From positions 186,001 to 250,000 of the forward strand of contig NZ_JAODUA010000011.1 in the NCBI RefSeq assembly GCF_025399895.1: a stretch of 64,000 bases of DNA, written 5' to 3'. The position numbers and the translations under genes were made by a program. The notes beneath the pieces are model-generated. The model searched no databases. It saw only the letters and a list, made by a program, of their open reading frames with translations, and was not told the DNA's origin. This document shows, in pieces, positions 1 to 8,277 of the stretch. Position 1 is the stretch's first letter, and every line of letters starts with the position of its first letter. Origin of the DNA: Streptomyces sp. ASQP_92 (GTDB lineage Bacteria; Actinomycetota; Actinomycetes; Streptomycetales; Streptomycetaceae).

Positions 1-24
1 CGCTGAAGCCCGCGGAGCCGGCCG

Positions 25-1023
25 TCAGGCAGGCTGCGGCTCACTGACCTCGTCGAGAAGCCGTTCGTTCAGTACGAAGTCCGGGTCGACCTGCGCCGCC
101 AGGTCGGCCCCGGTCTTCGCATTGCCCCAGCTCTCCGCGTTCTTCAGATGGAAGTGCACCATCTGCCGCGTGTAGCGGTCCCAATCCCGGTTCCCGTACG
201 AATCGTCCGCCGCGTTCTGCAACGCCTGGAGAGCCAGGCGGTTGTCGGCCTCCAGGAGCTCGAAGCGGGGCGGGCGGCCCTTCTCCATGGCGCGCACCCA
301 GTCGGAGTGGCCCACCGTGACCAGGAGGTCGTCGCCGACCTCGGCACGGAGGAAGTCCACGTCGTCCTGGCCCTGGACCTTGTTGCCGACGACCTTGAGC
401 GCGACCCCGTAGTCCCGGGCGTACTCCTTGTACTGGCGGTAGACCGAGACGCCCTTGCGGGTGGGCTCGGCCACCAGGAACGTCATGTCGAAGCGCGTGA
501 ACATGCCGGAGGCGAACGAGTCCGAGCCCGCCGTCATGTCGACGACGACGTACTCGTCCACGCCGTCCACCAGGTGGTTCAGGCACAGTTCGACCGCGCC
601 GACCTTCGAGTGGTAGCAGGCCACCCCGAGGTCGGAGTCGGTGAACGGGCCGGTCGCCATCAGCCGGATGTCCCCGTCGTCGAGCACCACCCGGCGCGCG
701 CAGGCCTCGTACACCGGGTTCGCCTCGCGCACCCTGAGCAGCCGCGAGCCGTGACCCGGCGGGGTCGTCTTGATCATGGTTTCCGTCGAGGCGATCCGGG
801 GGTTGGTGCCGCGCAGGTACTCCTTGATGAGCGGGAGGTGCGCGCCCATCGCGGGCAGCGCGGCGGCCTCCTCCTCGTCGAGCCCGAGGGCGGCTCCGAG
901 GTGCTGGTTGATGTCGGCGTCGACCGCGATGACGGCGGCCTCGTTGGCGGTGAGGTGACGGATGAAGAGCGAGGACAGCGTGGTCTTGCCGCTGCCGCCC
1001 TTCCCCACGAAAGCGATCTTCAT
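25..1023 (-). CDS. CooC/MinD-like P-loop ATPase
   Basis: A 332-aa P-loop ATPase of the SIMIBI class (CooC/MinD/ParA-like). The deviant Walker A motif GKGGSGKTT lies at residues 7-15, followed by a switch-like segment AVDADINQH and a hydrophobic strand ending VVDMTAG. Such proteins use ATP binding and dimerisation to load metal centres or position cellular machinery; the client cannot be read from this sequence. I start it at the ATG at 1023 because the Walker motif then sits at the usual distance from the N-terminus. An in-frame ATG seven codons upstream (1044) is the alternative. It is divergent from the Fic-like gene, with about 100 bp between them. Confidence 0.8.
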   Translation of the reverse strand: MKIAFVGKGGSGKTTLSSLFIRHLTANEAAVIAVDADINQHLGAALGLDEEEAAALPAMGAHLPLIKEYLRGTNPRIASTETMIKTTPPGHGSRLLRVREANPVYEACARRVVLDDGDIRLMATGPFTDSDLGVACYHSKVGAVELCLNHLVDGVDEYVVVDMTAGSDSFASGMFTRFDMTFLVAEPTRKGVSVYRQYKEYARDYGVALKVVGNKVQGQDDVDFLRAEVGDDLLVTVGHSDWVRAMEKGRPPRFELLEADNRLALQALQNAADDSYGNRDWDRYTRQMVHFHLKNAESWGNAKTGADLAAQVDPDFVLNERLLDEVSEPQPA

Positions 1024-1125
1024 GTTCACCAACGGTAATCGCATGGTGACGTCAAGTATGCGAGGCGAGTGAAGAAGACCACTCGAAGGTGGGGCGGGGC
1101 TTGCGGACGCGTAGCCTCGCTACTT

Positions 1126-1944
1126 ATGAGTACGAACGCCGCTGACCCTCTTGTCGCCCTGGGCGGGCTGCCAGGCGTCCCGGATGCCGTGGACTCCGTG
1201 CGCAAGGCCGTGGACCGGGTCTACGGGCACCGTGTGATGCGGCGCCGCAGCAACGAGATCACCTCGGAAGCGGCGCTGCGCGGAGCGCGTGGCAGCGCGG
1301 CCCTGTCCGGTGCGGACTGGGCACTCGAAGAGGTGCGGCGGCGCACCGACTTCGGCAGTGAGGCCGAGGCGCGCACGGTCGGCGCGGCCCTGCGGCTCAC
1401 CGCGGAGGCGGGTCAACTCCTGTCCATCTGGCGGCAGTCGCCCCTGCGGGTGCTCGCCCGGCTGCACCTGGTCGCGGCGGCGGACGCCGATGGGGCGGTC
1501 GGCCGGCCGCGGGGGAGCGGCGAGGCGGTGGACGAGCCCCTCATCGAGGTTCCGCTGCCCGATGCGGACGAGGTCGCGGGCCGCCTCGAAGGGCTCTCGC
1601 AGCTGATCATCGCGGGCAGTTCCGCTCCGGCCCTGGTGACCGCCGCCATCGTGCACGGGGAGCTGCTCGCGCTGCGGCCCTTCACCTCGTACAACGGGCT
1701 CATCGCGCGTACGGCGGAGCGGATCGTGCTGCTCGGCAGCGGTCTCGACCCGAAGGCGATCTGCCCCTCCGAGGTCGGTCACGCGGAGCTCGGGCGGGCG
1801 GCCTACGCGGCGGCGCTCGACGGGTATGTCTCGGGGACTCCCCAGGGCATGGCGGCGTGGATCACCCACTGCGGCAAGGCCGTCGAGCTCGGTGTGCGCG
1901 AATCGACGGCGGTGTGCGAGGCGCTTCAGCGCGGCGCCGCGTAG
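1126..1944 (+). CDS. Fic/DOC-fold protein with degenerate Fic motif
   Basis: A 272-aa protein whose C-terminal half has a Fic-like segment around residue 195: LRPFTSYNGLIAR, compared with the canonical HPFxxGNGRxxR. The catalytic His is Arg and the glycine-rich anion-binding loop is altered, so classical AMP transfer is unlikely. Homologues in Streptomyces have been labelled 'oxidoreductase' without clear basis. The start is the ATG at 1126, giving MSTNAADP; the open frame continues 19 codons upstream without a convincing ribosome site. It precedes the 6S RNA gene, matching the S. coelicolor arrangement as I recall it (SCO3559, ssrS, SCO3558). Confidence 0.7.
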   Translation: MSTNAADPLVALGGLPGVPDAVDSVRKAVDRVYGHRVMRRRSNEITSEAALRGARGSAALSGADWALEEVRRRTDFGSEAEARTVGAALRLTAEAGQLLSIWRQSPLRVLARLHLVAAADADGAVGRPRGSGEAVDEPLIEVPLPDADEVAGRLEGLSQLIIAGSSAPALVTAAIVHGELLALRPFTSYNGLIARTAERIVLLGSGLDPKAICPSEVGHAELGRAAYAAALDGYVSGTPQGMAAWITHCGKAVELGVRESTAVCEALQRGAA

Positions 1945-2024
1945 GCGGACCGGATCCGAACGCGCGGGTCGGCGGACCCAACCCGAGCGCGCGTGTCAGC
2001 GGACCCGATCCGAGCGCGCGGCTC
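1944..2024. repeat. 27-bp tandem repeat, 3 copies
   Basis: Three imperfect 27-bp units (1944-1970, 1971-1997, 1998-2024), each with the core GCGGACC...CCGA.CGCGCG, begin at the stop codon of the Fic-like gene. No function is evident. Confidence 0.75.
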
Positions 2025-2046
2025 GGCATTTCGCGGGAAAAGGGTT

Positions 2047-2075
2047 GCGGCGGTATCGATGTCCGATACCGCCGC
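2047..2075. terminator. Hairpin terminator between Fic-like gene and 6S RNA
   Basis: A perfect 12-bp stem (2047-2058 with 2064-2075) around a 5-nt loop. On the minus strand it is followed by a short T-rich stretch; on the plus strand it is not. It separates the Fic-like gene from the 6S RNA gene and could terminate transcription arriving from either side. Confidence 0.6.
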
Positions 2076-2127
2076 TGGCATGTCCACCGGGTTACCAAGC
2101 GTCCTCGAATGATGCCCATCAGGCCGG

Positions 2128-2303
2128 GATTCTCTGCCCGTTCACCTGGTGCGGCTGGCCCGTAATCGACGGGTCGACGTCGCGTGGGTGCTCGATGTTC
2201 ATGCTCGGTCCGTGGGGCCTTTATTGCGTAGAAGGTGATCCTCTCGGATGTCCCAGGTCTCGCGGGCCGTTGAGTCCTTTCTACTCCCGAACGGCGAGAA
2301 GCG
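2128..2303 (+). ncRNA. ssrS: 6S RNA
   Basis: 6S RNA binds the housekeeping RNA polymerase holoenzyme by mimicking an open promoter. The segment ATGCTCGGTCCGT followed by GCCTT (2201-2222) matches the conserved core of E. coli 6S RNA (GCAUGCUCGGUCCGUCC...GCCUU). A closing helix can be drawn between about 2130-2144 and 2289-2301, giving a transcript of roughly 175-190 nt. A hairpin CCCGT-AATCG-ACGGG at 2159-2173 fits the 5' side of the central bubble. Its position between the Fic-like and HAD genes agrees with the reported S. coelicolor locus between SCO3559 and SCO3558. Ends are approximate. Confidence 0.75.
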
Positions 2304-2412
2304 AAACCCCTGACCACAGTTCTTTACTTTTAGCTTCAAACAGGGATGAAACGGACGTCTGTTTTCCCGTGTTTCTTCCAGACGCGCACGTCGAGCGGGT
2401 TTGAGGCCCGTC

Positions 2413-3249
2413 TCACGCAGAGGCGGCGTCCCGTCGACGGCTGGCGTACCAGACGAGGCCCGCGGTCGCGGCGGCTGCGCCGACCGCTGCCGCCGCCACC
2501 AGCGCCGACCGGGGCGGCATCTTGATCGCGGGCAGCCGTTGCTTGAGGCGCACCGGCTTGGTGAAGACGAGAATCGGCCATTGTCTGGCGGTCGCTTCGC
2601 GGCGCAGGGCGCGGTCCGGATTGACGGCGTAGGGGTGGCCGACCGACTCCAGCATCGGGACATCGGTCGCCGAATCGCTGTAGGCGTAGCAGCGCGCCAG
2701 GTCGTACCCCTCGGACGCGGCCAGTTCCTTGACGGCCTCGGCCTTCGTCGGCCCATAGGCGTAGTACTCCACGTCCCCCGTGAAGCAGCCGTCGTCCCCG
2801 ACCACCATTCTGGTGGCCACCACCCGGTCCGCGCCAAGGAGTTCGCCGATCGGCTCGACGACCTCGGCGCCGGAGGTCGACACGATGACCACGTCACGGC
2901 CGGCGGCGTGGTGCTCCTCGATGAGGGATGCGGCCTCGTCGTAGATGATCGGGTCGATCAGGTCGTGCAGCGTCTCGGCGACGATCTCCTTGACCTGCTG
3001 GACGTTCCAGCCCTTGCACAGAGCGGACAGATACTCGCGCATCCCCTCCATCTGGTCGTGGTCGGCGCCGCCCGCGAGGAATACGAACTGCGCGTACGCG
3101 GTGCGCAGTACGGCGCGGCGGTTGATCAGTCCTCCTTGATAGAAGGACTTGCTGAAGGTCAGCGTCGACGACTTGGCAATGACTGTCTTGTCCAAGTCGA
3201 AGAAGGCGGCGGTACGCGGCAACGAGTGGTTTTCCACAAGCCCGAGCAT
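2413..3249 (-). CDS. HAD-IB family phosphatase, C-terminally membrane anchored
   Basis: A 278-aa HAD superfamily (subfamily IB, SerB-like) hydrolase. Motif I is FFDLDKTV at residues 16-23 with the nucleophilic Asp and the acid/base Asp two residues on; motif II is VSTSG and motif III is the K...SDSATD segment. A hydrophobic stretch near residues 245-267, followed by Arg residues, is probably a membrane anchor. S. coelicolor annotation calls the homologue a morphological differentiation-associated protein; the substrate is unknown. It converges on the 6S RNA gene and is divergent from ssd. Confidence 0.8.
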   Translation of the reverse strand: MLGLVENHSLPRTAAFFDLDKTVIAKSSTLTFSKSFYQGGLINRRAVLRTAYAQFVFLAGGADHDQMEGMREYLSALCKGWNVQQVKEIVAETLHDLIDPIIYDEAASLIEEHHAAGRDVVIVSTSGAEVVEPIGELLGADRVVATRMVVGDDGCFTGDVEYYAYGPTKAEAVKELAASEGYDLARCYAYSDSATDVPMLESVGHPYAVNPDRALRREATARQWPILVFTKPVRLKQRLPAIKMPPRSALVAAAAVGAAAATAGLVWYASRRRDAASA

Positions 3250-3385
3250 AGGCGCCCACCATTCGGCGTAAGCTGAGGCGCGTGGGTTTGCCTGAGAAGG
3301 CTCTCGGGTACACCATGGAAGTCACGGATCGTTCGCGACCGTGCTAACCCGGTCCGACTCCTCCCCCCCCGAGTCGTACCGTGGG

Positions 3386-3420
3386 GACGACCCCCGCTCT
3401 CCCCCCCGGCGGGGGTCGTC
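3386..3420. promoter_or_regulatory. 12-bp perfect hairpin upstream of ssd
   Basis: GACGACCCCCGC (3386-3397) pairs perfectly with 3409-3420 across an 11-nt C-rich loop. It lies in the divergent intergenic region between the HAD gene and ssd, so it is more likely a leader attenuator or operator than the end of either gene. Confidence 0.45.
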
Positions 3421-3566
3421 GCATGTCCGGATGCGTTTTCGGCCCTCGGTTCCGATCGTCTCCCCCCTCCTCCGCCCTCGCGCGCTGGGCTTCCGCATGG
3501 CTGGAGATAGTTACTGTCCGTAACGGATGCGCTGCGCTCCGGAAGTCACCGGTATAGGTGAACGAG

Positions 3567-3613
3567 ATATCCACAACGCCACCGGTGTCCACAGATTTCG
3601 ACCAAGATCCACA
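3567..3613 (+). promoter_or_regulatory. Three DnaA-box-like sites upstream of ssd
   Basis: Three 9-mers end in TCCACA: ATATCCACA (3567-3575), GTGTCCACA (3585-3593) and AGATCCACA (3605-3613), spaced 18 and 20 bp apart. The Streptomyces DnaA box is close to TTGTCCACA, so the second has one mismatch and the others two. They lie 80-130 bp before the ssd start. Apart from these and the hairpin at 3386, the 445-bp intergenic region shows only a short GTTAC-5-GTAAC inverted repeat at 3511-3525. Confidence 0.4.
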
Positions 3614-3694
3614 TCATTTCCGGTCTGCCTCCACGGTGATTCCAGTTCGCGAAGAACGCGAACGCGGGAATCGCAGGGAGAGGGGACGGAAAAC

Positions 3695-4810
3695 GTGGAC
3701 GGAGTCATGGCTTCCGACCGACCGCAGGGCGCGGAAGGGCGTCGCGGCGGACCGCTGATCGTGACCGAGGACGAGCAACTCCTCGACGACCTGCTGCGGC
3801 TGTGTGCCGCCGCCGGCACCGAACCAGAGGTGTGCCACGGCGTGCCCGAACGACGGGGAGGCTGGGAGAGCGCGCCGCTGATCCTGGTGGGTGACGACGC
3901 GGCGCCCCGGCTGGTCGGAGTGGCCCGCAGGCGTGGGGTGCTCCTGGTGGGCCGGGACCAGGACGACCCCGGGGTGTGGCAGACGGCGGTCGAACTCGGC
4001 GCGGACCATGTGCTGCGCCTGCCCGACGCCGAGCCGTGGCTCGTCGACCGGATCGCCGACGCAGCCGAAGGAGTGGGGCGCCCCGCCCTGACGGTCGGGG
4101 TGGTCGGCGGCCGCGGCGGGGCCGGCGCCTCGACACTGGCCTGCGCCCTCGCGGTGACCGCCGCGCGGGCCGGGAGGCGCACCATGCTCATCGACGGCGA
4201 TCCGCTCGGCGGTGGCCTCGATGTGCTGCTCGGCGGCGAACAAGCTGACGGACGACGATGGCCGGATTTCGCCTCCTCGCGAGGGCGGGTCGCCGGGGGC
4301 GCCCTGGAGGAATCCCTGCCGTGGCTGCACCAGTTGAGGGTGTTGAGCTGGGACCGCGGGGACTCGGTGGTGATCCCGGCAGAGGCGATGCGCGCCGTGC
4401 TCGCGGCGGCCCGGCGGCGGGGCGGGGTGGTCGTCGTGGACCTGCCGCGCCGTGTCGACGACGCGGTGGTCGAGGCGCTCGCCCAGCTCGACCTGGGCCT
4501 GCTGGTGGTCCCGGCCGAGTTGCGCGCGGTCGCCGCCGCCAATCGGGTCGCCGCCTCGGTCGGAATGGTGCTGCGCGATCTGCGCGCGGTGGTGCGGGGC
4601 CCGTACGCGTCCGGGCTCGACGAACAGTGGGTGGCCAACGCCCTGGGACTGCCGCTGGCCGGTGAACTGCCCGTGGAGCCAGGATTGTTGGAGGCCCAGG
4701 AGGCAGGTGCCCCGCCGGGCAGCGCACCGCGTGGCCCCCTGGCCAGATTCTGTACGGCCTTCTGGGATCAGGCGCTGACCGGCGGCCTCACCGGGGGAGC
4801 GCTGTCATGA
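3695..4810 (+). CDS. ssd: Septum-site-determining protein Ssd (TadZ/CpaE-like)
   Basis: A 371-aa MinD-superfamily protein found at the head of actinobacterial tad loci. The N-terminal ~125 residues form a receiver-like domain typical of CpaE/TadZ. The C-terminal ATPase domain begins VGVVGGRGGAGAS, a Walker A variant in which the usual Lys-Thr/Ser pair is lost (GGAGAST), followed by LIDGDPLGGGLD. Ssd homologues have been linked to septum regulation in mycobacteria; in tad systems the family directs pilus machinery placement. I favour the GTG at 3695, spaced correctly from GGGAGAGGGG; the ATG at 3707 is the alternative. Its stop overlaps the tadA start (ATGA). Confidence 0.85.
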   Translation: MDGVMASDRPQGAEGRRGGPLIVTEDEQLLDDLLRLCAAAGTEPEVCHGVPERRGGWESAPLILVGDDAAPRLVGVARRRGVLLVGRDQDDPGVWQTAVELGADHVLRLPDAEPWLVDRIADAAEGVGRPALTVGVVGGRGGAGASTLACALAVTAARAGRRTMLIDGDPLGGGLDVLLGGEQADGRRWPDFASSRGRVAGGALEESLPWLHQLRVLSWDRGDSVVIPAEAMRAVLAAARRRGGVVVVDLPRRVDDAVVEALAQLDLGLLVVPAELRAVAAANRVAASVGMVLRDLRAVVRGPYASGLDEQWVANALGLPLAGELPVEPGLLEAQEAGAPPGSAPRGPLARFCTAFWDQALTGGLTGGALS

Positions 4811-6045
4811 GAGGGACACAGAACGCGCGATGGCCTTCCCTCGGTACGGCGACGCCGGGCGATGGCGGACGACCTGACGGCGATCCTGCGCGAGGAGCCG
4901 GAGCGCCGTTGCTCGACGCCGTACGGCAACGGCTGGCCGAGAGCGGTGCCGAACCCACGCCGGCCAGGGTCGCGGCGGCCCTGCGTGCCCAGGGCAGGCT
5001 GCTCGGCGACGCCGAAGTGCTGGGCGGAGCAGAGGAGTTGAGATGTGAACTGGTGGGGACGGGCCCGCTGGAACCCCTGCTCGCCGACCCCGACGTGACG
5101 GACGTCCTGGTCTCCGCGCCCGACCGGGTGTGGGTGGACCGGGGCGGCGGGCTCGAACTGACCGGGGTCCGCTTCGCCGACGCGGTGGCGGTGCGCCGAC
5201 TGGCCCAGCGTCTGGCGGCGGTGGCGGGGCGCCGGCTCGATGACGCCCGGCCCTGGGTGGATGCCCGGCTGCCGGACGGGACCCGGATGCATGCCGTACT
5301 GGACCCGGTCGCCGTCGGGTCGGCCTGTCTCTCGCTGCGGGTGGTGCGGCCCAGGGCGTTCTCGCTGGCCGAACTCGCCGCGGCCGGGACGGTGCCGCCG
5401 GGCGGGGAGGGGCTGCTGCGGGCGCTGATCGAAGCGCGGGTGTCGTTCCTGGTCAGCGGCGGCACCGGCACGGGCAAAACCACCCTCCTCTCCACCTTGC
5501 TCGGCCTCGTGGGAGAGGAGGAACGGATCGTACTGGCTGAAGACTCCGCCGAGTTGAGGCCCGACCATCCCCATGTGGTGCGCCTCGAATCGCGGCCCGC
5601 CAACCAGGAGGGCGCGGGTCTGGTGACCCTTCGGGACCTGGTGCGCCAGGCACTGCGTATGCGGCCGGACCGCCTGGTCGTGGGCGAGGTGCGGGGCGCA
5701 GAGGTGACCGACCTGCTGGGTGCTCTGAATACGGGCCATGAGGGAGGTTCAGGGACGGTTCATGCCAATTCGGCATCCGACGTGCCCGCCCGTCTCGAAG
5801 CGCTGGGCACGGCGGCCGGGCTCGACCGGGCCGCGCTGCACAGCCAGTTGGCGGCCGCGCTGTCGGTGGTGGTCCACCTCGTACGCGACCGGGCGGGGCA
5901 GCGCCGGATCGCCGAGGTGCGCGTCCTGGAGCGCGATGCGGCGGGCCTGGTCAGGACGGTGCCGGCGCTGCGCTGGGGCGAGGCGGGGTTTGAGCGCGAC
6001 TCGGGCTGGGAGCGGCTGCGGGCACTGATCGGGGGCGCGTGGTGA
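4807..6045 (+). CDS. tadA: TadA/CpaF secretion ATPase
   Basis: A 412-aa type II/IV secretion hexameric ATPase that powers Flp pilus or related secretion. The N-terminal domain carries the CpaF signature around LLADPDVTDVLV. Walker A is GGTGTGKTT near residue 220, the Asp box region is VLAEDSAEL, Walker B is RMRPDRLVVGEVRG, and the His box is NTGHEGGSGTVHANS. All catalytic elements look intact and the length is normal for the family. It overlaps ssd upstream by ATGA and tadB downstream by GTGA, so the ssd-tadA-tadB-tadC genes form one translationally coupled unit. Confidence 0.92.
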   Translation: MRGTQNARWPSLGTATPGDGGRPDGDPARGAGAPLLDAVRQRLAESGAEPTPARVAAALRAQGRLLGDAEVLGGAEELRCELVGTGPLEPLLADPDVTDVLVSAPDRVWVDRGGGLELTGVRFADAVAVRRLAQRLAAVAGRRLDDARPWVDARLPDGTRMHAVLDPVAVGSACLSLRVVRPRAFSLAELAAAGTVPPGGEGLLRALIEARVSFLVSGGTGTGKTTLLSTLLGLVGEEERIVLAEDSAELRPDHPHVVRLESRPANQEGAGLVTLRDLVRQALRMRPDRLVVGEVRGAEVTDLLGALNTGHEGGSGTVHANSASDVPARLEALGTAAGLDRAALHSQLAAALSVVVHLVRDRAGQRRIAEVRVLERDAAGLVRTVPALRWGEAGFERDSGWERLRALIGGAW

Positions 6046-6938
6046 CGGGTCTGCCGATGGGGCTGCCCGCCTGGGCGGCGATGTGCGCCGGGGCCGCGGC
6101 ATGGATGTGGACGGGCCAGGACCAGGGGCTGCGGCGGGCCCGGCTGATCTTCGCGGGCGCCACGGGTGCCGGGGATGGAGCCACTACCCATGGTGGCTCC
6201 GGGTTCGGGACGCCGTCCCTGAGGCGGTGGATCGAGCGGGCGCGGAGCCGGGCACGTCCGCGCCTGGAGTGGCTGTGTCTGCCGCTGGGGCTGGTGCTCG
6301 CCGTCCTGGGCGGGTCGGTGCTTCCGTTTGTCGCCGGGGCCGTCGCGGTGCCGCTGGTGGGACGGAGACTCCGTGCCCGGGAGCGTGAGCGGGCCAGGGC
6401 GCGGCGGGCCGACGAGGTGATCACCTGGTGTGCCGCGGTGGCCGGAGAGCTGCGGGCGGGCCGCCAGCCCGGCCGGGCGCTGATCCTGGCCGCCCGGGAC
6501 ACGACGGCGTTGGGCGCCGCGACGGCGCCGGTGGTCGCGGCCGCGACGTTCGGCGGCGATGTGCCGGGCGCGCTGCGCGAGGCGGCCAAGGAGCCGGGCG
6601 CCGAGGGGCTCGCCGGGGTCGCCGCGTGCTGGCAGGTCGCGGTGGACGGCGGGGCGGGGCTCGCCTCCGGGCTGGAGCGCCTGGAGGGCGCGTTACGGGC
6701 CGAGCGGGAGCAACAGGAGTCCCTGCGCTCGGAGTTGGCCGGACCGCGCACCACGGTACTGCTGCTCGCGCTCCTGCCGGCCCTGGGGCTGGTCCTCGGT
6801 ACGGCGATGGGCGCGGGCCCGCTGCGGGTGCTGCTGCACAGCGCCGCAGGCTTCGGATGCCTGCTGGTGGCCGGGGTCCTGGAGGCCGCCGGGGTGTGGT
6901 GGGCCGCCCGGATCGTACGGACGGGGGAGGGGCGATGA
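6042..6938 (+). CDS. tadB: TadB-like inner-membrane platform protein
   Basis: A 298-aa T2SSF-domain membrane protein, one of two platform subunits working with TadA. Hydrophobic segments occur near residues 10-25, 80-110, 240-260 and 270-290, with the cytoplasmic T2SSF helix bundle (about 130-230) between them. The GTG at 6042 overlaps the tadA stop; an adjacent GTG at 6039 is equally possible. Expression is probably coupled to tadA and tadC. Confidence 0.85.
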   Translation: MTGLPMGLPAWAAMCAGAAAWMWTGQDQGLRRARLIFAGATGAGDGATTHGGSGFGTPSLRRWIERARSRARPRLEWLCLPLGLVLAVLGGSVLPFVAGAVAVPLVGRRLRARERERARARRADEVITWCAAVAGELRAGRQPGRALILAARDTTALGAATAPVVAAATFGGDVPGALREAAKEPGAEGLAGVAACWQVAVDGGAGLASGLERLEGALRAEREQQESLRSELAGPRTTVLLLALLPALGLVLGTAMGAGPLRVLLHSAAGFGCLLVAGVLEAAGVWWAARIVRTGEGR

Positions 6939-7729
6939 GCCAGTTCGGGCCGGACGTCGTCCACAGGCTGGGGGCGGTGGTGGCGGCGGCCGCCTTTGCC
7001 CTGTGGGTGGCTCTGGCGGTGGCACGGCGCGGGGAGGAACGCAGGGTGCGGCGCCGGATGGCCGCGCTGCTGGCTCTTGACGCGATGACCCCGCCCTCGC
7101 GTCGGCACTGGAACCCACGCTGGGCGGCACGGGCGAGGCCGTGGGCCGCACCGCTGGGAGCGCTGGCCGCCTGCTACGTGCTGGTCGGCGGGGTCGCGGG
7201 CGTGCTGGTCGGCCTGGCGGCGGCGTACGGGACCCGGGCGTGGGAGCGCCGACGCCGGGCCCAGGGGGACGGCGCCGAGTCGGCGCGGGCCGCGGCACGC
7301 GAACTGCCCCTCGCAGCGGACCTGTTGGCCGCTTGCCTGGCGGCCGGTGCCGACCCGCGCGAGGCGGCGGGAGCGGTCGGAGCCTCACTTCCTGGGCCCG
7401 TCGGAGCCCGGCTCGGCAAGGTGGCGGCCGAGCTGCGCATGGGAGGCGAACCGGCCGACGCGTGGGGGAGGTTGGGGGTGCTGCCGGGGGCGTCGGAGCT
7501 GGCCCGTTGCCTGGAGCGGGCCGCCTCGTCCGGGGCCCCTGCGGCGGGCCCGGTGGCACGGGTGGCCGAGCGCTGTCGCGCCGACCGAACCCGACAGGCC
7601 TCGGCGCGGGCCAGACGCGCGGGCGTACTGATCACCGGCCCCCTGGGCCTCTGCTTCCTGCCGGCCTTCCTGGCGGCGGGGGTCGCCCCGGTGGTGATCG
7701 GGCTTGCGGGCGGGTTGCTCAGACGCTGA
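6935..7729 (+). CDS. tadC: TadC-like platform protein
   Basis: A 264-aa second T2SSF platform protein. Membrane segments lie near residues 12-30 and 73-100 and in a C-terminal hydrophobic run (about 228-262); the cytoplasmic T2SSF core contains PLAADLLAACLAAGADPREA. The ATG at 6935 overlaps the tadB stop (ATGA). After it comes a 314-bp repeat-rich gap before the pilin gene, so the pilin may have its own promoter. Confidence 0.85.
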   Translation: MSQFGPDVVHRLGAVVAAAAFALWVALAVARRGEERRVRRRMAALLALDAMTPPSRRHWNPRWAARARPWAAPLGALAACYVLVGGVAGVLVGLAAAYGTRAWERRRRAQGDGAESARAAARELPLAADLLAACLAAGADPREAAGAVGASLPGPVGARLGKVAAELRMGGEPADAWGRLGVLPGASELARCLERAASSGAPAAGPVARVAERCRADRTRQASARARRAGVLITGPLGLCFLPAFLAAGVAPVVIGLAGGLLRR

Positions 7730-7736
7730 GAGAGGC

Positions 7737-7970
7737 ACGCGCCAGGCGCAACGCGCACCATGCCCAGCAGGTGACCCGCAACGTATGCGGCCTGCAACGC
7801 GCGAGGCCGCAACGCACGCACCATGCGCACCACGCCCAGCAGGTGCCCAGCAAGGCATGCGGCCCGCAACGCGCGATGCCGCAACGCATGCGGCCCACAA
7901 CGCACGCGCCAGGCGCACCACGCGCGCCCCGCAACGTATGCGCCCTTCAATGCACGCGCCCCGCAATGGG
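7737..7970. repeat. Cluster of degenerate CGCAACGCR repeats before the pilin gene
   Basis: The 314-bp gap between tadC and the Flp pilin gene is filled by about ten imperfect copies of a CGCAACGC(A/G)(T/C)GCG-like word mixed with CACCATGC and CCAGCAGGTG words. Two copies form small hairpins: CCGCA-ACGTA-TGCGG and GCCGCA-ACGCA-TGCGGC. The last 70 bp before the gene are AT-richer with repeated CTCGCACAT words and could hold a promoter, but no clear -35/-10 pair is seen. Confidence 0.65.
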
Positions 7971-8043
7971 CATATCGCTCAACTCGCACATAACTCACTC
8001 GCACATCACTCAATAGACGTATCGATCAAGGGAGTTGAAGGCC

Positions 8044-8277
8044 ATGAACGCGATCATGAACCGACCGGCGGAGGCAACGAAGCGGCGGATGCGGCTCTGG
8101 AGGCTGGCGCTGCGGCGCAGGATCCGGGGTGATGCCGGGATGTCGACGTCCGAGTACGCCGTGGGAACACTCGCCGCGTGCGCCTTCGCCGCGATCCTGT
8201 ACAAGGTCGTCACCAGCGACGGGGTGGTCACGGCGCTGACCCAGCTGATCAACAAGGCGCTCGATGTGCAGTTCTGA
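8044..8277 (+). CDS. Flp-type pilin (DUF4244)
   Basis: A 77-aa pilin subunit. The basic leader ends RRRIRGDAG and is followed by MSTSEYAVGTL, placing Glu at +5 after the Gly, the classic prepilin peptidase cleavage site. The mature hydrophobic helix (about residues 40-60) forms the pilus core. The ATG at 8044 is preceded by AAGGGAG at good spacing. The stop lies inside the next gene (14-bp overlap), so the pilin and the minor pilin genes are co-translated. No prepilin peptidase gene is visible in the window. Confidence 0.85.
   Translation: MNAIMNRPAEATKRRMRLWRLALRRRIRGDAGMSTSEYAVGTLAACAFAAILYKVVTSDGVVTALTQLINKALDVQF

Noticed and set aside
1945..2404. Protein-coding frames through the 1.95-2.4 kb gap
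   Set aside because: The region is better explained by a tandem repeat, a hairpin and the 6S RNA; peptides are low-complexity or unnatural.
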